DNA of 64,000 nt from Dermacentor variabilis. Its lineage: Eukaryota; Arthropoda; Arachnida; Ixodida; Ixodidae. Numbering within the stretch: position 1 is the first letter of the stretch; each line of letters starts with the position of its first letter. Positions 11,760 through 24,707 of this stretch are shown one piece after another. A program made the position numbers and the translations under genes. The DNA is taken from NCBI RefSeq assembly GCF_050947875.1, contig NC_134573.1, positions 54,403,815 to 54,467,814 on the forward strand, given 5' to 3'. The notes beneath the pieces were generated by a model. The model saw only the letters and a program-made list of their open reading frames with translations, had not been told where the DNA came from and ran no database searches.

Positions 11760-12705
11760 GGGTGATGAAGAGCAGCCGCAGCGGTGAGCGAATTCCCCTG
11801 TGTGCAGCCCCTCGGTTCAAGGCGAACTAGGCGCGCGAGAACGCAGCGTATACGAATCAATGAAGTATTTCGAATTACTCAGCCTTCGAGACCACCGCAA
11901 ATCGCCTCCAAGATACGACGCGCACGCGGCCCCGGACTCCGCCACCGCAGCTGGAGCAGAAAAGGAGATGCGCACTAACCTGGCCCCCTACGTCCCATCA
12001 CCTCCTAGCGCGCGCACATCTCTGCGCTCACCCCTTGGCGTGCGTGAGAATGCGGCGCGCACCTTTCCCGCATTCCTCCCTCGCGAGTCCGAGAAGGCAG
12101 GCCCCATCCAGCCGCCATGCTCGGCTCACCCTCGCAAGCTTTCGCACGCACCTACAGCGTACGGCGCGCGGCCGGGATGTTGTCGCACTTGGACTGCATA
12201 CGGAACATCACGGCAACGACGACGGCGGAAAATCACCCGGAATGTGCGTATAATTCATACTGCAACAAAAGTGGGTGAACTAGTACAAGCTTTTTCTTGT
12301 GCCAAATTCTGGCGTTATTCTGTTTCCTATTGTCTCTTACCTCCGCGTCAGCGCACCTGGAGGACGAATACCTGCTTCCATGGCCACAAAGTGATCAATT
12401 TTTGCAGAAATGTCACTGCACTCAGACTCAAAGGCAAAAGGTTGCGTCGGTACGTTAGCTATTGGGATGTCCATGTATTTGGAAGCAGCACAAGGTGCTT
12501 CTTCGGAACATTCCAATCTTCATTTTTCAGATCCGTTGTGCTAAAGCGGACAGTCAAGCGAACGAACAATATGCCAGAGTGCATGTTAAACCAATTATTG
12601 TCTGAGGAATCGGTTGCAGAAACGGTAGCTCTAAAGGAAATAATACTGTTCGTCAGATTACTACAATGCATCTGTTCTGCGCCCACGATTGCGTGTTTAC
12701 TGTAA
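11760..12705 (+). other. GC-rich island with a 301-codon open frame of unknown status
   Basis: 11800-12705 is one of the longest open frames outside simple repeats (301 codons). The first 150 codons are rich in Arg, Pro, Ala and Ser and come from a locally GC-rich stretch (about 11820-12240). The second half is compositionally different and has no motif. Overlapping frames are also open in the GC-rich half, as expected where stop codons are rare. A real first exon or a CpG-island promoter cannot be excluded, but nothing positive supports a gene. Confidence 0.25.
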
Positions 12706-15700
12706 GAGTGTGGGCCTCCAAAAAGGACATCCTCGTTGACTGGCTTCTTATGCTAGGGCCCAGAGAGGACTAGCACATAAAGTACGTTTCCGTTACAATG
12801 AACTCGAAGGGTTTGCGAAAATTTGTTCGGCTCATGAAATGTACGTACCAAAAAGAAGACATCGGCAAACCTAAAAGCGCGCAATTTCTAGTGCTCCCTA
12901 AATATCCGAAAAAATAAATAAAACAATAAAACCAATCGGGGTGTTTAAAGAGAGGTATTTTTTGTGTTTGACATGATACACAGTGTTGCGCGTTATGTAT
13001 AGTTACTAAAGCTGCTGAGCAATTTTCTGCTTTCCGGCCCTGCTCGAATCTGTGCGCTACAACAAACGCTTACATTTCGCCTAACTCACTCGAAAAAAAA
13101 AACTGCCCTGGCGGTGCGAGGATAAGAACGCGTCTTCTGGACATTACAAGCAGCGTCCTCCATGAAGGTAGTTCCCGTGGCCACTGGGCACTGCCCTTAC
13201 CTGCCTGCAGGAGCACACCGATGGTACATCGTTTGACGACAGAGCCTGCTGCCAGAGGTGGTGTCTACAACAAGGATTAGCCATGTTTAACCTCCAATTT
13301 ATCTTTAGGCTTGCTATCTAGAAATGTCTCTTTAGAAAAAAAAGTGTTCCGTCTAAAAAAAAGGGAACAGAATCTGCGCTCCGTACGCAATGAAATGACA
13401 TGCGCTTCCTTAAATACAGCAGTGAACATTAAGTAGGCCTCTCCTACGATAGGACGCCACGATACTAACCTTGTTTCGTGACCCCAAAGATATGCTTTGC
13501 CAAGGGAGGAACCTTTTTTAAGTTTTCTGCCAAAAGTACAGTCAATAATGACTTAGTGGCCTTGAAGCATTGTCTAGTAGTTTTTATTTGCTTCATCAAC
13601 TGCATACTGCTTCTTACTGAGATGGTTGCAAAAACAATTCCTTTTAGTACACCCGTGTGACCTTAGAGGTGGTTTGCTAATTTGTGATGACAAAGGTGCA
13701 TTCACTGACATTGCCTTACAAGGTGGTTCCTCTTACGCTACAGGCACGAAGGCGCTGATGCATTACTTGTCTGTTTCGTTTAAAATGAATGAAAACTGAC
13801 CGTTAACAGGGCGGCAGTACTGGCAGGAATATTGTGTTTTGTCAATGAAGTTCCCCATAATGAGCGCCACTGCGTTATCCCTACAATTTACTCCATTTTT
13901 ACACACGCCTACAACCGGAAACGTATATATCATAAAGAATCTCCAAACATCCCTAAATTTTGTTTGGCCCTGAAGTTTATCGGCGCCACCTTATAAGGAG
14001 AGAAACGTCTTTAGACTCCTACAGCATGCAGTCACTAGGTGTCGGCTGAGTCAGGCCCATTGAAGTGGTCTTGCGTAGAGAGACTTGTGTACATTTCTTC
14101 TCTAGAATTTGTTAAATGGGAATTTTATTCTTATATGGGAAGCTCTCAGGAAAGTCACGTCAAATCATGTGGGGTTTTTTGTGTGACCTTAAAAATGTAT
14201 TTTCCGCTTGAAAATCCGACAAACTATTGCTGCAGCCCTAAACTAGACCTTAAAATGCCTATAATTCCAAAGAGAAATTGTGAACATATACGCAAAAGTG
14301 TATAATAAATAATAAAACTTACAGCAAAACTTAATGTCTTGGTTTTGTGCAGAATGCGAAGCGCGAGTGCACACTTAAGAGTTAGGAAATAGAAAATATG
14401 CATTATCTATGAAATAAAGGTTCATTTAAGGTGGATCACGTGACGATACGACAATTTGGATGTCCTTTGTCCTCTGGAAATGAAGGCCACATCACCCGCA
14501 ACAAAAGTTCGAAGTTTAACGCTCTGAAGGCGCAGCGACCGAGCAATTAGTGCGCGCTCATTGGCGCAATGATTGGACACCGCGTGCCCTTCATCACTCT
14601 GCTCGGCTGCTCCTGCTCTCAGACTGCAGTCATGCTTCGACCGAACTATGTTGGTGTTGCTTTTATGACATGAGCCAGAGAATTCAGGTATTGGTAGCGC
14701 TAACCAAATCTAACTGAAGAAGAGAAGCAAGAACGCAAAAACCCAAATAAAGAGCCACTAACGATTCGCACCATGGTGATGCCCCTTGAGGCAGCTTCGC
14801 TCGTAATTTTAATCAAGACACCGCTCTGTCATTGCGAAACATTGCAGGATGGGTCATCACATACAATCGCACAGTGTACAAAATCAAGCTCATGGATCAT
14901 TGTAAGCTAGCATGTAACATATTTTGGGGAATTCATTTTAAAAATGCAGAAATAATAACAAAGAAACTTCGCTAAAGCATGTAACAATAGAAAATTAAGA
15001 AATTATACGCAAACCAGCGGCTTACTTGGCGATACATTTACTAACTAATTGTTGGTTAAACAGCCTGTGAAACCAAGACCTTCAACAGTGCAATACATGT
15101 ACCCTAAGCAAGTACACAATATGATAAGTGTGGAAATTAGTTCACAAATTTTTAGACATCCCAGAAAGTGAACACATGTAACATATTTTGACATTTCATT
15201 CGCAAACTATTCACTCGATATTATACGAAGAGATCCATCAATTTTGGGAAAACATTTCAGTCGTATAAAATCAATAAATGCGATCCATCTTTCAATTTCA
15301 GGTAGTTTCCTCCTTTTGTGTGCAAAAACCAAAGTGACTGTCTTCATCATAGGACTTCCCTTTCAGACATCACGAGTCCAAGCGTGCTGTTTTCGTCGAT
15401 GTACCGCTTCAGAACATGCGTTCTTTCTTCTGGTGAAATTAACGAAACATTTCTCGCAATATTGCGTAGATATGCGCACTAATTAAAGTAATAAAATACA
15501 TTTTATACCGCTTCAGTGTCTTTAGTGGCACTTAACAAAGCGACGGGGAAGATTTTACAATCATTACGCAGCAAGTTGGGGCCCTTTCAGCATGACCTTC
15601 TTGGAACATTGCAAAAAGCAATTACCTGACAACATCTACTGTCACTAATTGCAATAGCAACACTCTTATTTCAGATCATATTCGCATATAATCACGAAAA

Positions 15701-16170
15701 CCGAAAACCTGCGGCTCTTCCTACCAGCATTCCCATGCCGTTGAAACAGCGTAAAACTTCGGTAATCCCTAATCGTGTCAGAATGCCTACGTTTCATTAG
15801 GACTAAATATCAGAAGATAGTGAACGATGTAGCAATTCAGACATCCAAACTACGACTAAAAACTAAACTAAGCTCGAAAAACGTGAACGGCACATAGTTA
15901 ACCTAGCAACATTAAAGGCTGCACGCTATGGAAGAGTAAGTAGCCGTAATTGTTCAGTATACATAACAATGCAACCCTACGTGGCGCCAAGTTTGCTTCA
16001 GGAGAGGCAGCAACAACATCACTGATATCGGGATACATTCAACCACATTTATGCGAGGGCAATGCCCCTGACTGGATGTGGGCGGGTTGGGTAGCGTCGT
16101 GATGTTGCGAAAATAAAAAAAAAGCGTCCGCGCTAAGTAAGGTCGGCACACGAGAAGGAGACAACACAAA
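12706..16170. other. No recognisable gene
   Basis: About 3.5 kb of mostly AT-rich sequence. The open frames here are under 90 codons with no recognisable domain, and I found no terminal repeats or SINE body. A transposon too old to see by eye is possible. Confidence 0.4.
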
Positions 16171-16650
16171 AGGGTGAACAAGACAGCACTGGCGCCAAAT
16201 TGGTTTCGAAGGCCTGGATTGTGCGGGCGTCTGGTGGCCGACGTTGATGGCCACGCGGGCTGCGGACGTCACTCTACCACGCTCATCACGCTTGTGGCGC
16301 CTCCCCCGCCTCCCGTTGGCCTGGCCATGTCCCTCCTCATCGCTTCGTCCCTACGGTTCAAGAACCCGACGTACGAGAACAGGCTGCACAGAAGCTGAGC
16401 CTGCAGGAAACACGCGAGATGACCGGCCAGGTGGAATTTCCACAACTGAGCCCCGCCTGTTTCTTGGACACAAACAGCGTTTTTGAGATCACGCTAAACG
16501 CGAGTCAATAATCTCGTTTGCTTTTCTGCGCACAGCGCAAACAAAGAGGAGACACGAAGACGTGCGCATGCCCAAAGCGCTTTGGCTCTGCCAACTCACC
16601 CAACTCGTTGAAGCCTCCCGCCTAGCATCCTCTGCATTTCCTTCGAACGC
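16171..16650 (+). other. GC-rich patch with short open frames
   Basis: A compositional island in AT-rich surroundings. The plus frame 16174-16398 includes a Pro run and ends RFKNPTYENRLHRS, which superficially resembles an NPxY-type cytoplasmic tail. The overlapping frame 16244-16486 is also open. There is no family match that I recognise, so it may be an exon remnant or chance. Confidence 0.2.
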
Positions 16651-16885
16651 GTCGCGCCGTTAATCGTGCTTTCTTTCGCACTTCCATTAACACGCTCTCC
16701 AAGTCTGTCTGTCATCAACCATGCCTGCCTCTATGGGTTAGCAGTATTTGGACGCGTTTCCAGATTGAATGCGTTGAATACTTGGCTGTTTTCGTTTCTG
16801 AGAAGCACCGCATTTTTTCTTGCATTAGCATTAGGAGTGTCAAAGTGGAAAAAAATGCATGTGTCTATATACGGTGCTGATCGTC

Positions 16886-17560
16886 TTTAAGTATTACGGA
16901 ATTTAAAAAAAATGCCTTTGGCAGATAGCACAATTCTTCCACTTAAGCTGCATTATTCCAATAAACGGACATACACATGGAAAGACTGAACCACTGAGCC
17001 GCTGAACAAATGAGCCGCTTCTAACTCCAAGTCACCTGCATTTACAAAGAAGCTTCGCGCGCTTTGTCTATCGCGCCAAGACCTTAATATGTTACTTCAA
17101 TGTTGTTGCCAGCAAATTTTTACTGGAACGGTATTGCTGACAATGCTACTAACATTCCTCAACATGCTAGATTTTCAAACGCCATATCCGCCTCCTGTCT
17201 TTAACCATTACCTTTATTAGTACACTGTGCACAATGCCCTGTAGTGTACAGATATATGTGTTTCAATCAAAATGAGAGTGTATGCAGGGTGAGCATTTTT
17301 AAGTTATTCGGAATTTTTAATGAGCGCCTGTTACAGATAACCTACGTGTTGTCCTTGACATGGATTGACATTACCGCCACGAGAAATCGAAACACATATT
17401 CAACTAATTAACAGTAATTGAACAATTAAAATCTTACATTCCTTTACGGCACATATTGCAATTTAAGAATTGCAGCCGGTGAGTTTTCAAGACGTACCTA
17501 CTCGAAATGAATTTCCCGGATTACGCCAGTTTCTGCAACATGGAATTGTTAAAACTTTCT
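16886..17560 (+). repeat. Dispersed AT-rich repeat related to the foldback element at 29.3 kb
   Basis: 'tgcctttggcagatagcaca' (16912-16931) is nearly identical to 'tgcctatggcagatagcaca' at 29352-29371. Further on, 17285-17460 (gcgcctgttacagataac, then 'caattaaaat' after 'attgaac') follows the same order as 29400-29460. The two parts here (16890-16950 and 17285-17560) may be two fragments. It abuts the THAP element on its right side. Confidence 0.5.
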
Positions 17561-17565
17561 TAAAC

Positions 17566-17582
17566 TTAAAGGGACACTAAAG
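17566..17582 (+). repeat. Left terminal inverted repeat of the THAP element
   Basis: 17 bp, identical to the reverse complement of 18974-18990. The inner part AAAGGGACACTAAAG is also the end signature of the MITE at 51.8 kb, with one mismatch. Confidence 0.9.
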
Positions 17583-18043
17583 GTTACCATGAAGTCAAGT
17601 TAAAGTGATAAAGCAATGCTCCAGAATGTCTAAGGCGTCAATCTAATCGCCAATAGAGCTTTAGTAACCGATAAATTGAGGTAAATGCCTGACACGATTT
17701 GAGAACCCCCAGCGACATACCGGTACTAGACCGATGACGAAGGCACTCCTCATCATAATTTATCTCACTAGTACTCAACTACTCCTATTAAAAAAAAATC
17801 ATTTCATTAGGTTATAAGACGGAAGAAAATGCTACTTGTCTATTTCTATCTGATTACAAGAAAAAATAACATTTTGACGTTACCCTTCAGTAGTATGGGT
17901 GGTCGAAAGTTCTCGTTTTCGCTCGACTTTGCGCGCTCGACTATGCCCCGCGCGCGCTTTGGAGTTTCAGTTGTTTTGTTATCGCGTCGTGCTGCGCTGG
18001 TTCTGCTGGCTCGCGAAAGTTGCGTTTGGAACAAGCAGCGAGA

Positions 18044-18454
18044 ATGCCACGTCCATTTGATGTCGTGGGATGCACGAACGGTCCGCGGAACTTGGCCAAG
18101 GGCAGTTGCAGCGGCGAATCCAACGTTGCTTATCATTGTGTGCCAACGAGTGAACCTCTGAGTTCGATGTGGTTAAGTGCCGTACCTCAGCCACAGCGCG
18201 TTGGCAAAGAGTCGAAAAATCGCATAGTGTGCTCGCTGCACTTTCGCCCAAAGGATTACGAGTTGAACGCCGACTTACTGAAGTCGTGTGGAGTGCCTTT
18301 CAAAGCAATGTTTTCCGGTAGCGATGTTCCGTCAGTCTTGCCTGCATTCACCGAAGCGCAAGAACAACTGCAGGTCGAAGACGAGGCGGTGAGTGCAGCA
18401 TTTGGCTTTCACGAAGGAAAAGCTACAAATATATACGAATATGTACAGGCATGA
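18044..18454 (+). CDS. THAP-type zinc-finger protein, transposon-borne, probably one exon of a broken gene
   Basis: Translation from ATG 18044 begins MPRPFDVVGCTNGPRN and shows the C2CH THAP pattern: Cys10, Trp43 (SMWLSA), Cys63 and His66 (VCSLHF), Asp71/Tyr72, and a terminal 'VPSVLP' at 95-100 in place of the usual AVPT-F. Known THAP domains are about 80-100 residues and bind DNA. The first zinc ligand, normally Cys near residue 5, is Phe here, so zinc binding is doubtful. I chose this ATG over the upstream one at 18020 because THAP proteins begin directly at the MP. After residue 115 the frame reads into a good splice-donor sequence (GGTGAGT, from 18388), so the coding exon may end there rather than at the stop codon. 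No transposase catalytic domain follows. Confidence 0.75.
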   Translation: MPRPFDVVGCTNGPRNLAKGSCSGESNVAYHCVPTSEPLSSMWLSAVPQPQRVGKESKNRIVCSLHFRPKDYELNADLLKSCGVPFKAMFSGSDVPSVLPAFTEAQEQLQVEDEAVSAAFGFHEGKATNIYEYVQA

Positions 18455-18772
18455 CATACAGTTGCCGTCGTAGAAGTACGCAACGACGCCGGCAGTGCGA
18501 GCCCTCAGCAGCAGGTCACGTTCATCAGTGCTTAAAACACTGAAGTCGAGCCCAGCATCGCGAGCCAATATGTCGTTGTCGGGGTCGTTCATTGCAACGA
18601 GCGTCAAATTTGGCGTCATAAAATAAAGAACCAGCTTATCGTCGCGCGCTTTCGCTTCCGCTAGCCACCATAGTTCCGCTTTCGCGCTGCTGTCGGCTCT
18701 GTTTTGGCTCTTTTTCTGGCCGCGCGTTTGTCTTTTGCGCAGAAAAGCCGTAGCGCTTTCTCCGGGCCCCAT
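18332..18772 (-). CDS. Opposing ORF inside the THAP element, unknown function
   Basis: On the minus strand, from ATG at 18772, the frame reads MGPGESATAFLRKRQTRGQK, then a charged stretch, then MNDPDNDILARDAGLDFSVL and RDLLLRARTAGVVAYFYDG. Up to that point its composition looks like a real soluble protein (acidic/basic mix, one Trp pair). It then becomes Cys/Phe/Tyr-rich, coinciding with a possible splice donor (GTATGT) just after YDGNC. It overlaps the end of the THAP ORF tail-to-tail. I do not recognise a family. It may be a captured host exon or an element-specific protein. Confidence 0.4.
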   Translation of the reverse strand: MGPGESATAFLRKRQTRGQKKSQNRADSSAKAELWWLAEAKARDDKLVLYFMTPNLTLVAMNDPDNDILARDAGLDFSVLSTDERDLLLRARTAGVVAYFYDGNCMSCLYIFVYICSFSFVKAKCCTHRLVFDLQLFLRFGECRQD

Positions 18773-18973
18773 TTTAATCACCGACAGCGCAACATCACTG
18801 TGAGACCATGACGTCACCACTCCTCGATCGGAGGGCGGGCGATTTGAACTGCGCTAGAGGTACGCGGATGCTTCAGAACGCGTTTTCTCTTAAAATAAGT
18901 CTCTTCGCATGAAACAAGCGTTTCGAGGTTTCCGGGATGGTATTTCAACAGTCCACGTTGACTTAATATGATA

Positions 18974-18990
18974 CTTTAGTGTCCCTTTAA
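18974..18990 (-). repeat. Right terminal inverted repeat of the THAP element
   Basis: CTTTAGTGTCCCTTTAA, the exact complement of the left end. Only about 18 bp separate it from the start of the microsatellite at 19009. Confidence 0.9.
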
Positions 18991-19004
18991 GCATCGCCTC
19001 GTAT

Positions 19005-19822
<818 letters not shown>

Positions 19823-19825
<3 letters not shown>

Positions 19826-20504
19826 CGCGCGCGGCGCACAAGCGTGAAAATGACGGCTACTGCGCCAGCCGAGTGATGGTGTTCTGCTCCGGACCAGCCT
19901 CCGTTGCACATCTCTCCTCGGAGACGCACGATGTGTGTCCAGTGACCTCCTAAATAACACTCTGCACTGAGTTGAACAAGGCTTACATTTTCGATCCAAG
20001 ACCTCAAAGAGCTGCGATGTAATGCTAGCGCACTTCTCTCGCGTTTATTGCAAATCGCCACTGAATTTTTTGTTCTGTATGTAAATCTTGCTCCTTCTCA
20101 ATGCACAGAACAAAACAATATGGACTTTCATTTAGAGTCCCTTCCGTCTTTAAACATTTCGAACGCCAGCAAGCGAATTTCAGCACGAGTGAGTGAATAT
20201 GACTTAAGCAAGATGTTTCTCTCTTCGGTCTCTATTCAAGCGCACTGCGCTTTCTGTCATGACATTAGATGTGTCATTACTGCCCCTTCATTATATGTGC
20301 ACCCACTCACCCCATGTGACAGCACGTTATTCATATGCCGTTTGCGACTAAGAAGTAAGCAGGTTGTTTCAAAAGGGCGGCGCAATCGTCACTGTCCGGG
20401 TTAGTGAGATTACTTCACATGTTGGTAAGAGCCATTTCAAGCGTATTTTCGCGAACTTGTCGCTCCAAAACAATGGCAAATATTAGGACCCACGACCACA
20501 ATAA
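19823..20504. other. No recognisable gene
   Basis: The plus frame 20048-20404 (118 codons) has no recognisable domain. I see no repeat structure. Confidence 0.4.
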
Positions 20505-20510
20505 GTACCC

Positions 20511-20745
20511 TAACAATGGTTGTGGCTTCGAAGCGAAAACATTACTGAACATAAATTCTTCAACGGTACTGCAGGCCGGCGCATTGCCTAATCTGGTAGT
20601 GGCCGTTAATACTACAATAGGTGTTCTAACAATGGTTGGTGTCCTAACAATGGTTGCTGCTTCGAAGCGACAAGATCACTGAACACACTTTCTTCGAAGG
20701 CATTGCAGGCCGGCACATTACCTAATTGACAGTGACCGTTAATAG
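20511..20745 (+). repeat. Diverged tandem duplication, period about 134 bp
   Basis: 'taacaatggttgtggcttcg' starts at 20511 and a matching unit starts at 20645. Both continue through 'gcaggccggcgcattgccta/gcaggccggcacattaccta' and 'tgaccgttaata'. A partial third start (ctaacaatggttgg) lies at 20626. Two units only, with indels. Confidence 0.8.
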
Positions 20746-22560
20746 CCATAACGGAAATGTTATAGGCCGTCATCGATAATTAGTGAAAATTGGCTAAAAT
20801 GTTACCTTTATGATAAGTCGTATGATCACCCAGGCAAAATGGAGGAACTGTTTCGCCACCTGCAAGACATTTAAACAAGTTGTTTTGTTAAAATTGATGT
20901 TACGCCACATACGGAATGCCCGCTCGCAGCAAGGCACAGGACGTGATGGAAGTCTCAAATTTTAATAGATATGTCTTTCATAGTAAACAAACCTGCCAGT
21001 GAAAAGATTCACTGTTGTGCTTGATGCTCCCGAAATAAGTAAAATTATCGATAGGAAGTAATCTAATAAACAACTAAAATATCCCAGTTTGTCAAATTCA
21101 TGTGACAGAACCAGGAACCAGCCTACTGAAAAAGAAGCCTTGCATTCCTCATACCTCCTATATCCAATAATATCCTATGGTGTATGGGAAAAAGAAACGA
21201 GCTTCAATGTGAAATCGCTCATGCTTCATATCGGATTATTCGATATGGGAATTATGGTACATATGGGGGGATTTCTTTAGTAGGGTGGCTGGAAGGTAAA
21301 GCGTTTTATAGCGATCATTTCCAGCTCCGTGCCTGCGAGCACACTACCGTTACAAAAGTCGTTTTATGAACGATTTGCATTTCACCACATACCAGCAACG
21401 TATTATTTAAATTACTTAAGGTATCGATGATGTGTGCCTAACAGAAGCAAGCATCGTCGTAAGTTCTTAGTCTTGGCTCATATTCATTATTTCCGGATTG
21501 TATGAATTCTGCGGTCACAGCGTATTTCAGAACATAACCGTGCTGCCAGACCAGCACGTCGCCGAGCCGTAAGAATGTGTGAAGGTGCGCCTTTACAGTT
21601 CGTACTACACAAATACAGTTAAAATACACCCGGATCTATAGGTGTATCTCGAAGTTGCGGACTACTTACCGTAGGCGGTGGCTCCCGTAACGCCAGCGAT
21701 CTTGATTCAGTCTGTGAAGAGGAGAGGGGAGGGGAGAATGCGCTCGGCTCCAAAATTTGTTTAAATATTTTGTGCAAAGCGCGATTGTGAGAGACATGCG
21801 CGCTACATTGGGTCTGATTTCAATATTTTATTTCAAGGCATAAATGTGGCGACTTCTGGGAAGTAAAAAGCATTCAAATCCGTAAGCGGCGAACTAGTTT
21901 CCAGTTCTTGCATGCAAAGTCATGACGCGTGACGTTAGATTCTTGCTAACGTGGGAAGCGAGATGGCTCATAACACATTCCTTCATGAGGCAGGGAACAC
22001 TATAACCAAATTAAGAAGCGGTACTGGCAGTATACAAGCACATATAGAGTCATATATTTTTTTTTCTTGCCTTGTAAGGTCTTTTACCAGAGCCTATTCT
22101 GCGCACCAGTATGATGGCACGCAACAAGTATGGATCTAGTAAGGCCACACGTAATGCAGTGGGGTTTAGGTGTATGGGTCGCAATGATGCACGTGCACAG
22201 GACGAACAAAACTCTGATTACGTATGCGCTAGTCATCACAGGTCTGGAAAGTTCGAAACATTTTTTTTCCTTTATTTTCTTCATGCCCGGATTCTTATTC
22301 GTTAAATACTGCCGGGAATATTTGCTGGCAAGACCAAATGGCATCCATTTTACAAACTTTTACATCACAAAAAAAACGTTTTGCGTTAATTAAACGTCCC
22401 TACGCAGCGTTATGACCTGAAACACTACTGTGCACAAGGAAAAGCTGAGGGTTACGTTTTCTTACGATATTAGGACTCTTCGCGGCCTGCCCTCATTCAG
22501 CCTAGTCCAACGCCATAAAGTGTCCACGTTGACTTGTAGGCTAAGAACTATAAAAATCAT
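20746..22560. other. No recognisable gene
   Basis: Short frames only. A purine-rich run lies at 21718-21735. No SINE body or terminal repeat seen. Confidence 0.4.
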
Positions 22561-22686
22561 ATGGTTAAGGTTTTAATATGCTGGATATACTCAAGTATTA
22601 CCTACAAAGCTGGCTGTCTCAGATGGTTAGCGGTTTGATGTGCTGGATATAGTCATGTATTTACCAACAAAGCTAGCTGTCTCATT
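22561..22686 (+). repeat. Diverged tandem duplication, period about 62 bp
   Basis: 'atggttaagg' (22561) and 'atggttagcgg' (22623) start two units that share 'tgctggatata', 'caaagctggctgtctc/caaagctagctgtctc'. Two copies only. Confidence 0.75.
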
Positions 22687-23099
22687 TGTCTACTCTTAGC
22701 TAACCTATAAGCGCTCATATAACCAAATGAGTATAGCTGGACTAGTAGTATTGCCCAAGTTTCTTAAACATTTAGGCAACCTATATCCGCCAGTGAAGCG
22801 ACAACCAACAGGACCACGAGCAGTGCCCCTATCGATGTCACCATTGCTTCCTTTGTCTTAACTCTAGGGAATCTCAGAGATATCTTAGATGAGTAAATAA
22901 GCACCCTCCCTTGCTTTTGCACGTGATCGCGAATCTGGCAGGATTTCATTACGCTGAAGCTGCCGAGTTGCTGACCTTTAATCGATGTATTATAGAGATA
23001 TCGCCTAGCGGTGACGCCACACGGCTGCATTTCTGTCACCTGCCTGCTTTGCGATTGTTAACTGAGACATGCGGCGCATAAACATGCCTTGACAAAGCT

Positions 23100-23288
23100 A
23101 AAAATTATAGGGTTATACGTGCCATAACCTGGATCTGATTATGAGGCGCGCTGTAGTTGGGGACTCCGGAAATTTTGACCACCTATGGTTGCTTAACGTT
23201 CAGCTAAATGTAAGCGCACAGGTGTTTGAGCATTTCGCCCCCATCGAAGTGCGGCCACCGTGGCCGGGATTCGATCCCGCGACCTTGC
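23100..23288 (-). mobile_element. Ruka-like SINE, copy 2
   Basis: Minus-strand copy. The B-box region is 'gggattcgatcccgcgacc' as read on plus (23267-23285). The body contains the reverse of 'cctcataatcag' and 'gtcgaaatttccgga'-like blocks at about 23130-23185, with the A/T-rich tail at the low-coordinate end. The A-box is not clearly visible beyond 23290. Confidence 0.85.
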
Positions 23289-24707
23289 GTGACAAAACTA
23301 TCGCACGAAAAATCTGCCAGGTGACGGACACAGTAGCAGTATGTATCTTCAGCGAAAGCGCTATGAGGATATGTCCCGAACCCCGTTGTCGGCTTGCAGC
23401 AGCGGGTCACGCGTCTCGACTGTTTCATAGCCTAGACAATTTCAGAGTTCACATCACGTGTTTCAGTGTTTTTGCAGTTTTAATAATTTCACAGTTCACG
23501 TCACTGAGACAATTGCATGTCAGAATGACGTGCAAAAGATACCCCCGTTGTGCTGACTCGAGAGTAGATAGGCTTGTACTCAATAGACTTTCGTTAAGAA
23601 GAATCCAGTGAAGCCAAATCTCCGGATGTGCCGAACAATGGGCAAGCATTTGTTTGTTTCCGCATAAAACCTACGCAAGAAAACCATACCATACCCTAAA
23701 GCTGAACTTATGCAGCAATCAGCCAAGTACATTTCTCGATTCAGAGATCCGAAGCGACTACTAAAAGGAAAATTCTGTTTCTGTAGGCATAACTCCTCTA
23801 TTTCGACGACGACGTGAAAACTTGCAGACCTGACACCTGTAATACATCAAGAAAGTCTTCTAGGTGCCTCGGCAAGCTCATAACTATGATGAATCAGGAC
23901 ACTGTTCAAGAACTACGTATACCCCTGTTCCTCATTCCAGTGCGGCGGCTGACAATGATGTCAATGCTTTCGCGCATTTAGTTTCTTTTCATCATTTTTT
24001 TAACATAGCACTGAAATCTATTGAGCATGTTAGGTGAAATGCCATTTTTTCAGATAAACACATATTTGTAGAGCGCGAACAAGCGACAGTTATTGACTGA
24101 CTCAAATGCTAACGCGCATGGCCACGCCAAGGATAACATAGAGCAATTCATTGCAGGGAGAGAAAGACGAAACGAACACGAGCGCTAACTTGCAACTAAA
24201 CGTGTACTGAGAAAAACTCGCTTAGCCTAACCGTTACCTATGCATACGTAGCTTTTCACCAGTTTTTCTCTTTTTTTTTGCTATTGTTAATGTTACGTGG
24301 TAGAAGCCACAAGTAGATACACACCGGTAAATTATTTTTTGCCACATACTTTCCACGAACAATAAATGATACGAGATTCATGCATTTTTCGTGCCTGCTT
24401 TTTTTTTCTTTGCAGTGATTGAATTTGCCTGCGTATAAATATATTTGATTTATCGTGTTGTCTTAACAAAGCATAAGCGCAAGAATGCTGCATGCACGCG
24501 TGCGTGACGGTTTCACAAAGCAAGGCTTCGCCAGACCGTCTGTTCAGTTGTGTCAGACTGTTTAGTTACAAGTTTACGCTTCGGTTGTTTCGTCTCAGTC
24601 TGTGTACTGCTTATTGCGATATATTATGTTCGAGGCCAACTGGCCGCCAGTTGTACGCTTCTGAAGCATATAACAATTATGTGGATTGCGCAAACGCAAT
24701 TAGCGAT
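23289..24707. other. No recognisable gene
   Basis: A patch at about 24155-24210 ('gagagaaagacgaaacgaac' and following) resembles low-complexity repeats I associate with tick genomes, but I cannot assign it. Otherwise nothing is seen. Confidence 0.35.

Larger units (their letters stand above)
17566..18990 (+). mobile_element. 1,425-bp DNA transposon with perfect 17-bp TIRs and a THAP ORF
   Basis: The left end TTAAAGGGACACTAAAG (17566-17582) is the exact reverse complement of the right end (18974-18990). Imperfect similarity continues inward for about 20 bp (AAGTCAA in both). The outermost TTAA may be a duplicated target site or part of the repeat. Inside lie a plus-strand THAP-domain ORF from the left and a minus-strand ORF from the right, pointing at each other. 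THAP zinc fingers are the DNA-binding domain of P-element-type transposases. No catalytic transposase domain is present, so this copy is non-autonomous. A 513-bp relative lies at 51788-52300. Confidence 0.82.

Noticed and set aside
16174..16398. Possible membrane-protein tail with an NPTY motif
   Set aside because: One short motif in a GC-rich patch with overlapping open frames; no transmembrane segment or family context.
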